In this document: piece by piece, positions 27,472-36,806 of the stretch | Layout: each line of letters begins with the position of its first letter | Numbering within the stretch: the stretch's first letter is position 1 | Assembly (NCBI GenBank): GCA_018816735.1 | Contig: JAHIVH010000061.1 | Coordinates: 1 to 64,000 of the forward strand | Origin: Pseudomonadota bacterium | Lineage (GTDB): Bacteria > Desulfobacterota > Desulfobacteria > Desulfobacterales > JAHIVH01 | Reading direction: 5' to 3' | Length of the DNA stretch: 64,000 bases | Translations under genes and position numbers: made by a program | The notes under the pieces: generated by a model | What the model was told of the DNA's origin: nothing | The model's input: only the letters and a program-made list of their open reading frames with translations | Databases searched by the model: none

Positions 27472-29517
27472 ATGAAGCAACAAAAGAGGTTCACCATCTG
27501 TATGATCACCCTGTTCCTGATGCTTATTTCTCCGATTGCTGTTCATGCGACGGCAGAAAATGACAAAACGCTTTCACCCTATTTTTTTATAAGGGACAGC
27601 GATTCAGGCATAGACCAGTTCCCATTAAAAGAGACTCATGTGAAAGTGACCATCACCGGTGTGATCGCCGATGTAACCGTGACCCAGATATATACGAATA
27701 ATGGCCCGCAACCGGTTCATGGCGCATATATTTTCCCTGCGTCAACGCGTACTGCGATACATGGGATGAAAATGCAAATCGGTGAAAATATCATTACTGC
27801 CAAAGTTACAGCAAAGGAAAAAGCTTCTAAACAATTTAACGAGGCAAAAAAAGCCGGTAAAAGCGCCACCCTTTTGGAGCAGAAAAGACCCAATGTGTTT
27901 AAAATGAATGTAGCCAATATCATGCCGAATGATACGATATCGATAGAACTCAGATATACGGAACTGATTATGGAAGACGATGGTGTTTATGAATTTGTTT
28001 ATCCCACGGTTGTGGGCCCAAGATATGCCAATCAATCAGAAGCCCATGCCACGGAATCAGATAAATGGATAAAAAATCCCTACCTGAAACAAGGCTCATC
28101 CGTGTCAAGCCGCTTTAACATCACAACGGATCTGTCTGCCGGTTGTCCCATACGGGATTTATCATGCCATACCCATGAAATCGATACGACCTGGCAAGGG
28201 GAAACCATGGCCCGGGTAAACCTGTCAAACGCAGACGCGTTTGGCGGTAACCGGGATTATATAGTGCAATACCGGCTTTCAGGTCAGGCAATTCAATCCG
28301 GACTGATGCTTTATAAAGGGCCGGCGGAGAACTTTTTTTTGTTGATGGTGCACCCCCCGGAAAAAATCGATCAGACAGATATCCCGCCCCGCGAATACAT
28401 CTTTGTGGTTGATGTGTCAGGCTCAATGTCCGGGTTTCCATTAAATACCGCCAAAAAATTAATGAAAGATCTTCTCCTGAACCTTAACCCAAATGACACG
28501 TTTAATGTGGTGCTTTTTGCCGGCAGCTCAAAAGTCATGGCCCCTTCCTCTCTATCCGCAAACCCTGCCAATTTACAACAGGCCATCCGCTTTATTGAAG
28601 GCCAAACAGGTGGCGGGGGCACAGAACTGTTTCAGGCATTAAGCTCGTCTTTGGCCCTGCCCAAAGTTGAAACCAGCTCCCGAACGGTGGTGATTGTGAC
28701 CGATGGCTATATTGATGCGGAAAAAGACGTGTTTGAACTTATCCGGGAAAATCTTTGTCATACCAATGTGTTTGCATTTGGCATTGGCAGCAGTGTCAAC
28801 CGGTATCTTATCGAAGGAATGGCAAAAGCAGGTCAGGGCGAGCCCTTTGTGGTGACAGAAGTTGACCAAACCCGGTTGACGGTGGAAAAATTCCGTAAAT
28901 ATATCTCAGAACCTGTTTTGACTGGAGTTACCGTATATTTTGAAGGAGTTGAGACATATGACGTTGAGCCGGTTTCCATTCCGGATGTGTTTGCCCGACG
29001 TCCTGTTCGTGTTTTTGGCAAATGGAGAGGAGAACAAAAAGGGAAAATCCATATATGCGGGACAAATGGAGACAAGGTCTATCATCAGGTATTTGACATT
29101 GAGCATATTCAATCCCATGAAACCCATAGCGCCATCCGGTATTTATGGGCCCGGGCCCGAATCGCCAGACTTTCGGATTATCAGCAAACACCCGACCCGG
29201 AGAGTGAAAGGGAAATCACCAGCCTTGGGTTGACCTATAATTTGATGACGGCATATACGTCCTTTATTGCTGTCCTTGATGACATTCGAAATCCGGATGG
29301 ACAGGCCACCCATGTACTGCAACCCCTGCCGCTTCCCCAAAACGTTTCCAATCTGGCAGTGGGATATGCCAATGTTCCGGAACCGGATTTGGCAGTTCTT
29401 TTCTTTCTTCTTGCGTTAATGCTGATTGTATTTTCCGGCAAAAATATATCCGCACACATCAGAAACAAACCGGTTCAAATTGACAGCATTGATACTGACA
29501 GGGAGGTATGCTTTTGA
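27472..29517 (+). CDS. VIT and von Willebrand A domain protein with C-terminal exosortase signal
   Basis: 681 residues from ATG 27472, preceded by AAGGAGGACAATTTC; a longer frame from 27364 would run through the regulatory repeats. Signal peptide at about 5-26 (RFTICMITLFLMLISPIAVH). A vault/inter-alpha-trypsin (VIT) domain at about 40-165 has VTITGVIADVTVTQIYTNNG and NVFKMNVANIMPNDTISIEL. The vWA domain at about 305-470 has the metal site DVSGSMSGF and TGGGGTEL. The C-terminus has VPEP at about residue 635, then a 16-residue hydrophobic stretch and Lys/Arg residues: a PEP-CTERM-like sorting signal, though with an unusually long tail after the helix. It is predicted to be processed by the exosortase encoded next, with an overlapping start. 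Confidence 0.88.
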   Translation: MKQQKRFTICMITLFLMLISPIAVHATAENDKTLSPYFFIRDSDSGIDQFPLKETHVKVTITGVIADVTVTQIYTNNGPQPVHGAYIFPASTRTAIHGMKMQIGENIITAKVTAKEKASKQFNEAKKAGKSATLLEQKRPNVFKMNVANIMPNDTISIELRYTELIMEDDGVYEFVYPTVVGPRYANQSEAHATESDKWIKNPYLKQGSSVSSRFNITTDLSAGCPIRDLSCHTHEIDTTWQGETMARVNLSNADAFGGNRDYIVQYRLSGQAIQSGLMLYKGPAENFFLLMVHPPEKIDQTDIPPREYIFVVDVSGSMSGFPLNTAKKLMKDLLLNLNPNDTFNVVLFAGSSKVMAPSSLSANPANLQQAIRFIEGQTGGGGTELFQALSSSLALPKVETSSRTVVIVTDGYIDAEKDVFELIRENLCHTNVFAFGIGSSVNRYLIEGMAKAGQGEPFVVTEVDQTRLTVEKFRKYISEPVLTGVTVYFEGVETYDVEPVSIPDVFARRPVRVFGKWRGEQKGKIHICGTNGDKVYHQVFDIEHIQSHETHSAIRYLWARARIARLSDYQQTPDPESEREITSLGLTYNLMTAYTSFIAVLDDIRNPDGQATHVLQPLPLPQNVSNLAVGYANVPEPDLAVLFFLLALMLIVFSGKNISAHIRNKPVQIDSIDTDREVCF

Positions 29518-30332
29518 AACAATTTCAATTAACAATGAAAGATTTATGCATGACAAACCTGAAACATCCAGGTATCAAACTGATCAGAAAAAATACCATT
29601 TTCTATGTTCTCACATGTTGCATTATATTCATTTTAAAATATCATTACAGCCAGGCATCGTGCAACAATCTTGCATGGATGCTTTCACCAACAGCAACCC
29701 TTGTTGAATTCGTGACCGGGATTGATTTTCTCTATGAACCCCAAACCGGGTTCATCAGTCATCAATGTCATATCATTATCGCACCTGCCTGTGCGGGTGT
29801 GAATTTTATGATCACCGCCCTGGGTTTAACCGCTTTTTCCGGTTTTTCACACATGATAGGCAAGCATAAATTCCTATGGTTGATTGCAAGTGTTTTATGG
29901 GCGTATTCAGTGACGCTTTGTGTCAACACACTTCGGATCATGATTTCAATTTTTACGTATCAGTCAACCCTGTTTGGCGGTTACCTGACCTGGGAAAGGA
30001 TTCACCGGTTAGAAGGGATATTCATATACTGCATTGCCCTGTATGGTGTTCATGCCATCGTGAGAATGGGGGTCAGGTATTACGGACATGCCCTGAATTC
30101 AAAAAAAATCATATCAACCCCATCTGCATTTTTTTCAGAAAGTACGGCAATCTGGATTGGCATAACACCACTTATCTGGTACATTGGCCTGACCATTATT
30201 ATTCCTGTTTTAAACGGTGCGTATAAAAAAAATACATCCATGTTTATAGAGCATTGTCTAATGGTTTTTCTCATTAGCGGTATGTGTTGGGGAGGGACTG
30301 TCCTATTTCATAAATTACGAAACCGGGAATAA
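29508..30332 (+). CDS. xrtK: Exosortase, XrtK-like
   Basis: A 274-residue polytopic membrane protein (about seven helices). The exosortase catalytic triad is visible: Cys in IAPACAGVNFM (about 95), Arg in VNTLRIMIS (about 143) and His in WERIHRLEGI (about 166). The family cleaves PEP-CTERM-type signals and transfers the substrate to the envelope. The GGGAGG at 29501-29506 is too close to ATG 29508 but is well spaced for an in-frame TTG at 29514, which would overlap the upstream stop as TTGA; that start may be the real one. I call it XrtK-like from the ACAGVNF block and the pairing with a single VIT/vWA partner. The subfamily is less certain than the family. Confidence 0.82.
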   Translation: MLLKQFQLTMKDLCMTNLKHPGIKLIRKNTIFYVLTCCIIFILKYHYSQASCNNLAWMLSPTATLVEFVTGIDFLYEPQTGFISHQCHIIIAPACAGVNFMITALGLTAFSGFSHMIGKHKFLWLIASVLWAYSVTLCVNTLRIMISIFTYQSTLFGGYLTWERIHRLEGIFIYCIALYGVHAIVRMGVRYYGHALNSKKIISTPSAFFSESTAIWIGITPLIWYIGLTIIIPVLNGAYKKNTSMFIEHCLMVFLISGMCWGGTVLFHKLRNRE

Positions 30333-30392
30333 TCTGTATGCACCTTAATTGGGATAACTATAGACTTTTGAAGCATTAACGCCAGGGGAAAC

Positions 30393-31070
30393 ATGAAACC
30401 CAGAATTCTTATTATTGAAGATGAGCCTGCCATTTCTGATACGATTTCATATGCACTTGAAACCGATGGTTTTGAAACCACATGTCTGACTGCCGGCAGA
30501 TCTGTCATGTCACTCTTATCAAAAGAAAAAATTGATCTTATCATTCTGGATATTGGACTCCCGGATATCAGCGGTTTCGAACTCTGCAAGGAGATCCGGA
30601 AAATTCATGCCCTCCCGATTATTTTCCTGACTGCCCGGTCAGAAGAGATTGACCGGGTAGTTGGGCTGGAGATTGGTGCAGACGATTATGTTTCAAAACC
30701 ATTCAGTCCAAGGGAGCTTTCCGCGAGAGTCAAGGCTGTCCTCAGACGCATGCAGCCGGAACCGCTCACATCTGTTTGCTGTTCCTTTCAAATTGATGAA
30801 ATCCGTCAAAAAATTTCTTATTATGATCATGGACTTGAACTATCCCGTTATGAATATTTACTGATGAAAATCTTTATCCGGCGTCCGGGTCAGGTTTTTT
30901 CACGGGAACACATTATGGATCAGGTTTGGGATGAACCTGAAGCAAGCATGGACCGGACCGTAGACGCACATATCAAAAACATCCGCATCAAACTAAAAGC
31001 GGTCAAACCGGATATTGATCCCATCATCACCCATCGCGGTACAGGATATTCATTAAAAGAGGGTTTATGA
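30393..31070 (+). CDS. creB: OmpR-family response regulator, CreB-like
   Basis: 225 residues. The receiver has acidic residues in ILIIEDEP, acceptor Asp near residue 53 in ILDIGLPDISG, and Lys in DDYVSKPFSPREL. A winged-helix DNA-binding domain follows (LSRYEYLLMKIFIRRPGQVF, VDAHIKNIRIKLKAV, HRGTGYSL). The RxxQVFSREHIMDQVWDEPEASMDR stretch resembles CreB (RVxSRxxLxxxVW). GGGGAAAC precedes the ATG, and the stop overlaps the next gene's start (ATGA), so it is coupled to the CreC-like kinase. It probably binds the TTCAC repeats upstream of the operon. Confidence 0.87.
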   Translation: MKPRILIIEDEPAISDTISYALETDGFETTCLTAGRSVMSLLSKEKIDLIILDIGLPDISGFELCKEIRKIHALPIIFLTARSEEIDRVVGLEIGADDYVSKPFSPRELSARVKAVLRRMQPEPLTSVCCSFQIDEIRQKISYYDHGLELSRYEYLLMKIFIRRPGQVFSREHIMDQVWDEPEASMDRTVDAHIKNIRIKLKAVKPDIDPIITHRGTGYSLKEGL

Positions 31071-32515
31071 AACTGGGCATAAAAATCTTTATCTCCTATC
31101 TTTTTATTTTTGCAGTCTGCTTTTACTACCCTATCAACTGGACATGGACCAATATGCGCTTCCGGTATCTGGAAGGTGTGGAAGATCCCCTGGTGGACCA
31201 GGCAAATATCCTTGCTGCTTTTGTGGGTCAGGATATGGCTGCCGGAAAATTCAGTCCTGAAAAACTCTATCCGATATTTCAACAGGTATATGCCAGAGAT
31301 TTGTCTGCAGGAATTTATGATATTCTCAAAAACAAGGTTGATATACGAATCTATATCACCGATGCAAAGGGCCTGCTCGTATTTGATTCTGAGGGTCAAG
31401 GAAGCATCGGAGAAGATTATTCAAAATGGCGGGATGTCCGTTTGACGTTAGGTGGCGAATATGGCGCCAGATCAACTTTGGAAAATCCGGATGACGACAC
31501 CTCATCCGTGCTCTATGTGGCAGCGCCCATTATTGTTGACGGGCAAATGAAAGGGGTTCTTACGGTTGGAAAACCCACCACCTCCATCAACACATTTCTT
31601 GAAAATGTAAAACCCCGGATCATAAAAATTGGCACGATGGCAATTATGGCTGCTATTTTCCTTAACTTTTTGGTTTCCTACTCTATCACTCTGCCGATCA
31701 GACGGCTCACGCACTATGCGAATGACATCCGGGCAGGCAGACGGTCGCGATTTCCAGACCTTGACCACAGTGAAATCGGACAAATGGGCAAGGCATTTGA
31801 AAAAATGCAGGAAGCATTGGAAGGCAAGCAGTATGTTGAACACTATGTTCAAACCCTGACCCACGAAATCAAGAGCCCCTTATCAGCCATTCGGGGCGCG
31901 GCAGAACTGCTTGAAGAAAAAATGGAACGACCGCAGCGAAAACGTTTTTTAACAAATATTCACAATGAAACCAACAGAATACAAGATATTGTTGATCGTC
32001 TTCTTGAACTTTCTTCTCTTGAAAATCAAAAAAATTTACAAAAAATAGAAAACATTTCATTTACTTCTTTGATAAAAACAGTAATTGAAAGCATGCGACC
32101 CATTGCTTCACAGAAGAAATTGACGATAGTCAATACCGTTTTTGACGACATTTTTGTAAATGGCGATTCTTTCCTGCTTCATCGCGCAATTGCAAACCTG
32201 GTTCAAAACGCCGTCGATTTCAGTGCACCCAATGAGCAAATAGAACTTTCAGCGGTTCAAGTCGGTCAAAACGTGATTCTCACTATAAATGATCATGGCG
32301 CTGGCTTTCCGGATTATGCAACAGACAGACTTTTTGAAAAATTTTTTTCCCTCCAACGTCCTGACAGTGGGAAAAAAAGCACGGGATTGGGTTTGAATTT
32401 TGTAAAAGAAGTGGCTGTCTTGCACCATGGCAGCATTACGCTTGAAAACAGAGTGCAAGGCGGTGTATGCGCCCGATTGATGCTCCCGAACCAGTGGGAA
32501 CCCAATAAAACATGA
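31067..32515 (+). CDS. creC: Sensor histidine kinase, CreC-like
   Basis: 482 residues. The first membrane helix lies at about 5-22 (IKIFISYLFIFAVCFYY) and the second at about 185-208 (AIMAAIFLNFLVSYSITLPI), with a periplasmic sensor between that contains FRYLEGVEDPLVDQANILAA, very like the N-terminal periplasmic segment of CreC. HAMP follows, then HisKA with the phospho-His in TLTHEIKSPLSAIRGAAELL (about 266) and the ATPase domain with NLVQNAVDFS, NDHGAGFP and STGLGLNFV. It is the last gene of the exosortase cluster and probably couples envelope or metabolic state to expression of the VIT/vWA protein. The usual Cre target gene creD is not present here. Confidence 0.87.
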   Translation: MKLGIKIFISYLFIFAVCFYYPINWTWTNMRFRYLEGVEDPLVDQANILAAFVGQDMAAGKFSPEKLYPIFQQVYARDLSAGIYDILKNKVDIRIYITDAKGLLVFDSEGQGSIGEDYSKWRDVRLTLGGEYGARSTLENPDDDTSSVLYVAAPIIVDGQMKGVLTVGKPTTSINTFLENVKPRIIKIGTMAIMAAIFLNFLVSYSITLPIRRLTHYANDIRAGRRSRFPDLDHSEIGQMGKAFEKMQEALEGKQYVEHYVQTLTHEIKSPLSAIRGAAELLEEKMERPQRKRFLTNIHNETNRIQDIVDRLLELSSLENQKNLQKIENISFTSLIKTVIESMRPIASQKKLTIVNTVFDDIFVNGDSFLLHRAIANLVQNAVDFSAPNEQIELSAVQVGQNVILTINDHGAGFPDYATDRLFEKFFSLQRPDSGKKSTGLGLNFVKEVAVLHHGSITLENRVQGGVCARLMLPNQWEPNKT

Positions 32516-32558
32516 TCCATCTGAAAAACATGTCCAGGTAAGGCTAACAGGTAACCCT

Positions 32559-34166
32559 ATGGCAAAAAAGCCGACATATGAAGAATTGGAAGCACGCATC
32601 ACATTACTTGAGCTGGAAACGATCAAACTCAAAAAAATAGAAGATGCCTTACGTGAAAGCGAAGAAAAATACAGAAATATCCTTGAAACGATAGAGGAAG
32701 GCTATTTTGAAAGCGATCTGAACAGTACGTTCACTTATGCCAATAATGCTTTATGCAGAATGATCGAATACAGTCCGGACGAAATAATCGGCATGAAAAG
32801 CCGGGATATCATGGCGCCTGAAACATTAAAAAAAATTTATCGGGTATTTTCCGAAGTATATAAAACAGGAAAACCGGGAAAAATTGTGGAATATGAAATC
32901 ATTACCAAAAGCGGGAAAAAGATGTTTCATGAACTATCCGCATATATCATGCGAGCCCCAAATGGCACGCCTGTGGGTTTTCGTGGCGTTTGCAGGGATG
33001 TCACAGAACGCAAGAGAACAGCGGACAATCTGATGCATTTACAAAAAATGGAGGCCATCGGCACCCTGGCCGGAGGTATCGCTCATGATTTCAATAATAT
33101 TCTGTATCCGATCATCGGATATTCTGAAATGATTATGGACGATTCACCTGAAGGAAGTCAGATTTACCAGAATTCGGAACGGATTTACCTGTCAGCCAAA
33201 CGGGCCAGCGAACTTGTCAGACAGATCCTGGACTTCAGTTCTCAAAATGAATATGAATTTACGCCGATAATGATACAGCCCCTGCTGAAAGAAACAGTGA
33301 AATTCCTGAGCGCATCTTTACCAACAACCATTCAAATCTCTGAAGACATTGTTGAGGGCTGTGGACCCGTTTTGGGAAGTCCTGCCAAAATACACCAGGT
33401 GATCATGAATTTGTTTACAAATGCGTTTCATGCCATGGAGGAGAATGGCGGCACTCTCAAAATCCGACTCACTGAAACAGATGATAATCCTGTGCACGAC
33501 AGTATAAACCTTTCAGGAAACACGACCGGCTCATATGTCAGGCTGACCATCAGTGATACGGGAAAAGGAATGGGCCCGGATATTTTGAACAATATCTATG
33601 AACCCTTTTTTACGACCAAAGAAAAAGGAACCGGCCTTGGTTTAGCCGTAGTCCATGGTATCATCAAAGATCACAAAGGACATATTTTCGTATCCAGCGA
33701 GCCGGAAAAAGGAACGACATTTGATGTTTATCTGCCTGTCATTCAGGAAGAAATATCCGACCCTGAATTCAATGTTGTGGATATTTATCCGCCAGGCAAT
33801 GAACATATCCTTCTTGTTGACGATGAAAAGCTTATCTCCGAAATGGAAAAAGACATGCTCGAACAATTGGGATATAGGGTTACCGCAAAAACAAAAAGCA
33901 GTGATGCACTTAACGTATTTCAGGAAAATCCGGACAGATTTGACATGGTCATTACTGACCTTACCATGCCGGAAATAACCGGCGATAAATTGGCACAAGA
34001 ATTATTATCCATCAAACCGGATTTACCGATTATCGTACTGACCGGATTTTCAAGAAAAATAAACAAGACAGACGCTGAAAAAATAGGTGTTAAAGACCTC
34101 ATTATGAAACCACTCCTTAAAATGGAGCTTGCTAAAACGATTCGGCGTGTTCTGGATGAAAGGTAG
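32559..34166 (+). CDS. PAS sensor kinase with C-terminal receiver
   Basis: 535 residues, soluble. The N-terminus MAKKPTYEELEARITLLELE shares the coiled-coil signature of the kinase at 12504. One PAS domain (about 40-150) has EEGYFESDLNSTFTYANNAL and closes with GFRGVCRDVTERKR. The kinase is of the NtrB/HWE-neighbour type: acceptor in LAGGIAHDFNNILYPIIGYS, ATPase with NLFTNAFHAM, DTGKGM and GTGLGLAV. The C-terminal receiver has LLVDDEK, the acceptor Asp in VITDLTMPEITG and Lys in IMKPLLKME. It may form a relay with unknown partners. It begins 43 bp after the CreC-like gene, in the same direction, but its content suggests an independent role. Confidence 0.88.
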   Translation: MAKKPTYEELEARITLLELETIKLKKIEDALRESEEKYRNILETIEEGYFESDLNSTFTYANNALCRMIEYSPDEIIGMKSRDIMAPETLKKIYRVFSEVYKTGKPGKIVEYEIITKSGKKMFHELSAYIMRAPNGTPVGFRGVCRDVTERKRTADNLMHLQKMEAIGTLAGGIAHDFNNILYPIIGYSEMIMDDSPEGSQIYQNSERIYLSAKRASELVRQILDFSSQNEYEFTPIMIQPLLKETVKFLSASLPTTIQISEDIVEGCGPVLGSPAKIHQVIMNLFTNAFHAMEENGGTLKIRLTETDDNPVHDSINLSGNTTGSYVRLTISDTGKGMGPDILNNIYEPFFTTKEKGTGLGLAVVHGIIKDHKGHIFVSSEPEKGTTFDVYLPVIQEEISDPEFNVVDIYPPGNEHILLVDDEKLISEMEKDMLEQLGYRVTAKTKSSDALNVFQENPDRFDMVITDLTMPEITGDKLAQELLSIKPDLPIIVLTGFSRKINKTDAEKIGVKDLIMKPLLKMELAKTIRRVLDER

Positions 34167-34186
34167 CGGCATCCCCCTTACCCGCA

Positions 34187-35398
34187 TTACACAAGATGCT
34201 TCACCGTAAGCCCTTGTACCACTAGCGAAAAAACAACAACCGAGTAAGTCATGGTCAGGAGAAGATCCCTTGTCATACCCAAAGGAAGAGACAGGGCAAG
34301 GGCCACGGATATGCCGCCTCTCAATCCACCCCAGGTGAGAATCTTTATGGTATTGGGGCTTGATGTTATCCATCTTTTCAAAAATGTTATCGGGATACTG
34401 ACAGAGATAAAGCGTGCGAAAAGAACAACCGCTATGGCGATGGCGCCCATGATCAGAAATGGTCCGGTAATGGAAATAACCAATACTTCAAGGCCAATTA
34501 AAACAAACAACACGGCATTCAATATTTCATCGATCAATTCCCAGAAGGCATCCAGGTGCTGCCTTGTTTTTTCGCTCATGGCAAGCTTTCGTCCGTTGTT
34601 GCCGATCATAAGCCCTGCAATGACAATCGCAATAGGACCGGAAAGATGAAATTTTAAAGACAGCGCATACCCCCCTGTAACCAGTGCCAGCGTAATCAAT
34701 ATTTCCACCTGGTACTGATCCACCTGTTTCAGAAGATAAAATCCTGTCCACCCGAGCGCCAGTCCCATAAGAATGCCGCCTATGACCTCCTCGGCAAATA
34801 AAATGGCAATCGCCTGCGGGGAAACATCATGGCCGCCAGCAGCAAGGGACAACAGAATGATAAAAATAACGACACCGACACCGTCATTAAAAAGCGATTC
34901 ACCGGCGATCCTTATTTCCAGATCTTTAGGCGCATTTGCTTTTTTGAGTATCCCGAGGACAGCAATGGGATCGGTCGGTGAAATAAGGGCGCCGAATAAC
35001 AGACAGTACAAATAGCTGATATTCAGGTGACACCCGATAAAAATATAATAGATGAGGGTTCCCACCACAAATGTGGAACAAACCACGCCAAACGTTGCAA
35101 ATATGCCAATGGTGACCCAGTGGTCCAGAAGGTCGTTGATATTGATATGCAGGGCCCCTGCAAATAAAAGAAAAGAAAGGAGCCCCACGAGCATTGTCTG
35201 GTTAAAATCAATGGATGTAATAACCTCCTTCAGTCCCGAATGAAAACCGGTATATTCCATAAGCATCAGCATGACGGACATCAAAAGTGAAATCAGGATC
35301 AAACCTATGGTCATATGAATTTTGATATACCGGTAATTAATAAAGCTGAAAATGGCAGATAAGGTTATCAGAATTGCGATAATATTAAAGAGTTCCAT
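34187..35398 (-). CDS. Na+(K+)/H+ antiporter, CPA1/NhaP type
   Basis: 403 residues with about 12 membrane helices. Conserved CPA1 features include [40 protein letters not shown] (the Asp-bearing ion-binding helix), [14 protein letters not shown] near the end and [20 protein letters not shown]. It exchanges monovalent cations for protons across the inner membrane. It is the last gene of the TetR-controlled operon, 27 bp after the FAD oxidoreductase, so it may export or balance ions (or ammonium-linked pH change) during use of the amine or amide substrate. That link is inference. Confidence 0.92.
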   Translation of the reverse strand: MELFNIIAILITLSAIFSFINYRYIKIHMTIGLILISLLMSVMLMLMEYTGFHSGLKEVITSIDFNQTMLVGLLSFLLFAGALHININDLLDHWVTIGIFATFGVVCSTFVVGTLIYYIFIGCHLNISYLYCLLFGALISPTDPIAVLGILKKANAPKDLEIRIAGESLFNDGVGVVIFIILLSLAAGGHDVSPQAIAILFAEEVIGGILMGLALGWTGFYLLKQVDQYQVEILITLALVTGGYALSLKFHLSGPIAIVIAGLMIGNNGRKLAMSEKTRQHLDAFWELIDEILNAVLFVLIGLEVLVISITGPFLIMGAIAIAVVLFARFISVSIPITFLKRWITSSPNTIKILTWGGLRGGISVALALSLPLGMTRDLLLTMTYSVVVFSLVVQGLTVKHLV

Positions 35399-35425
35399 TG
35401 GCTGTTTTCCAGTAAACGGTCGTAC

Positions 35426-36763
35426 TTAAATTGGCAGTTTGGCATCATAGAGCTTGTCCTCGAAATGCATGTATCCCAGAATGGCCTTGCTTGCAAGGTT
35501 TCTTAAAGGTTCAGGCGGAAACGGGATGGTTTTGCGATTCACAAAAAACACATCTGTCAGGTCTGTCTTCTTGTCGAGCACCAGGTCTGAGACTGTTTTT
35601 CCATTCAGATGTGTCAAACTGACGCCATGCCCCATGCATCCCACGCTGTATACCATACGGTTGTCTCCAAGATATCCCAACGCAGGTGCCATATCCAGGG
35701 TAATGGATACAGGCCCCCCCCAGCGATGCGTAAACCGGATAGTCCGGAGTGAAGGAAAAATGCTTCGGACATCGTCTTCCAGTCCTCTGAAAGTCGCTTC
35801 ATTCATATCTTTATCCATATCCTTGCCATAGCTTAAGGAAACATCCCTTCCTCCCATCAAAAGTCTGTTATCGGCAGTCAACCGGTAATAATGAACCAGG
35901 TTTCTGGCATCTTCTATCCCCTGCCGGTTCTGCCATCCGATCTCGTCAAACTGACTTTGCGTAAGCGGCTCTGTTAAAACAATATGAGTCCACGCAGGAA
36001 TCTGTTTCCATTTAACCGGCTGAATCAAATGCGACCATGCATTGGTGGCAAGAACGACTTTGCCGGCGGTCAGGGTTCCTTTGGGTGTGGTCAGGCTGAC
36101 TTTTACCGGTTGTCTTGATATATCGATCACTTTTGTATCTTCATAAATATCCACACCCATTTTCTTCAAAACATCTTTCCACCCCCAGGAAAGTTTCGCA
36201 GGGTTTAAAATACCACATCGGGGTTCCCACCAGGCCCCAAGATATTGGGGACTTCTTACCTCGTTTTTGAGTGCGTTTTCATCCAGCCATTCAATCCCTT
36301 TCAGTCCCATCTTGTGAGCAAACTCAATTTCATGGAGCAATCGTTTTTTATATTTCTCTGATGTGGCGACCCTTAAAAACCCGGGATGCTCATAATCACA
36401 GTCTATTTTCAATTCCCGGACAAGGTCTTTCAGGGTATCGACCGCACGTTCCATATAAAGATGGGCTTCTTTTGCACGGTTTTTTCCAAAACGAAGGGCA
36501 GTGATGGAAAGGGTAAGACCAAAAAGCGTCATGTTGAATCCGCCATTCCTGCCGCTTGCCCCATAACCGATCACATCACCCTCCAGAAGGGCTATTTTTA
36601 ATCCGGGAGATTCTTTTTTCAGGTGATATGCCGAGGAAAGACCTGTGAATCCGCCCCCAACAATCGCAACATCCGCATCAACATGGCCAGTCAGGCTACT
36701 TTCCGGTTCGTACTCTCCTTTTGACAGCCAGAAACTTTTCTCTCTGAAATCGCTTTTTCCCAT
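35426..36763 (-). CDS. FAD-dependent amine oxidoreductase (DAO/PuuB-like)
   Basis: 445 residues. The Rossmann FAD motif [20 protein letters not shown] is at about 30-50. [14 protein letters not shown] and the late [20 protein letters not shown] are typical of the DadA/ThiO/gamma-glutamylputrescine-oxidase superfamily, which oxidises primary or secondary amines. GAGGTGAGCT precedes the ATG. It lies in an operon with the amidohydrolase (43 bp upstream) and the antiporter. The expected reaction is removal of an amine released by the hydrolase. The exact substrate is unknown. Confidence 0.88.
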   Translation of the reverse strand: MGKSDFREKSFWLSKGEYEPESSLTGHVDADVAIVGGGFTGLSSAYHLKKESPGLKIALLEGDVIGYGASGRNGGFNMTLFGLTLSITALRFGKNRAKEAHLYMERAVDTLKDLVRELKIDCDYEHPGFLRVATSEKYKKRLLHEIEFAHKMGLKGIEWLDENALKNEVRSPQYLGAWWEPRCGILNPAKLSWGWKDVLKKMGVDIYEDTKVIDISRQPVKVSLTTPKGTLTAGKVVLATNAWSHLIQPVKWKQIPAWTHIVLTEPLTQSQFDEIGWQNRQGIEDARNLVHYYRLTADNRLLMGGRDVSLSYGKDMDKDMNEATFRGLEDDVRSIFPSLRTIRFTHRWGGPVSITLDMAPALGYLGDNRMVYSVGCMGHGVSLTHLNGKTVSDLVLDKKTDLTDVFFVNRKTIPFPPEPLRNLASKAILGYMHFEDKLYDAKLPI

Positions 36764-36806
36764 AGCTCACCTCATTTATTTTTAATCGTTGTTGGTATAT
36801 GTCTTC

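Noticed and set aside
27020..27563. Two plus-strand frames across the VIT upstream region
   Set aside because: They overlap the hemolysin III remnant and the cre-tag repeats and have no ribosome site.
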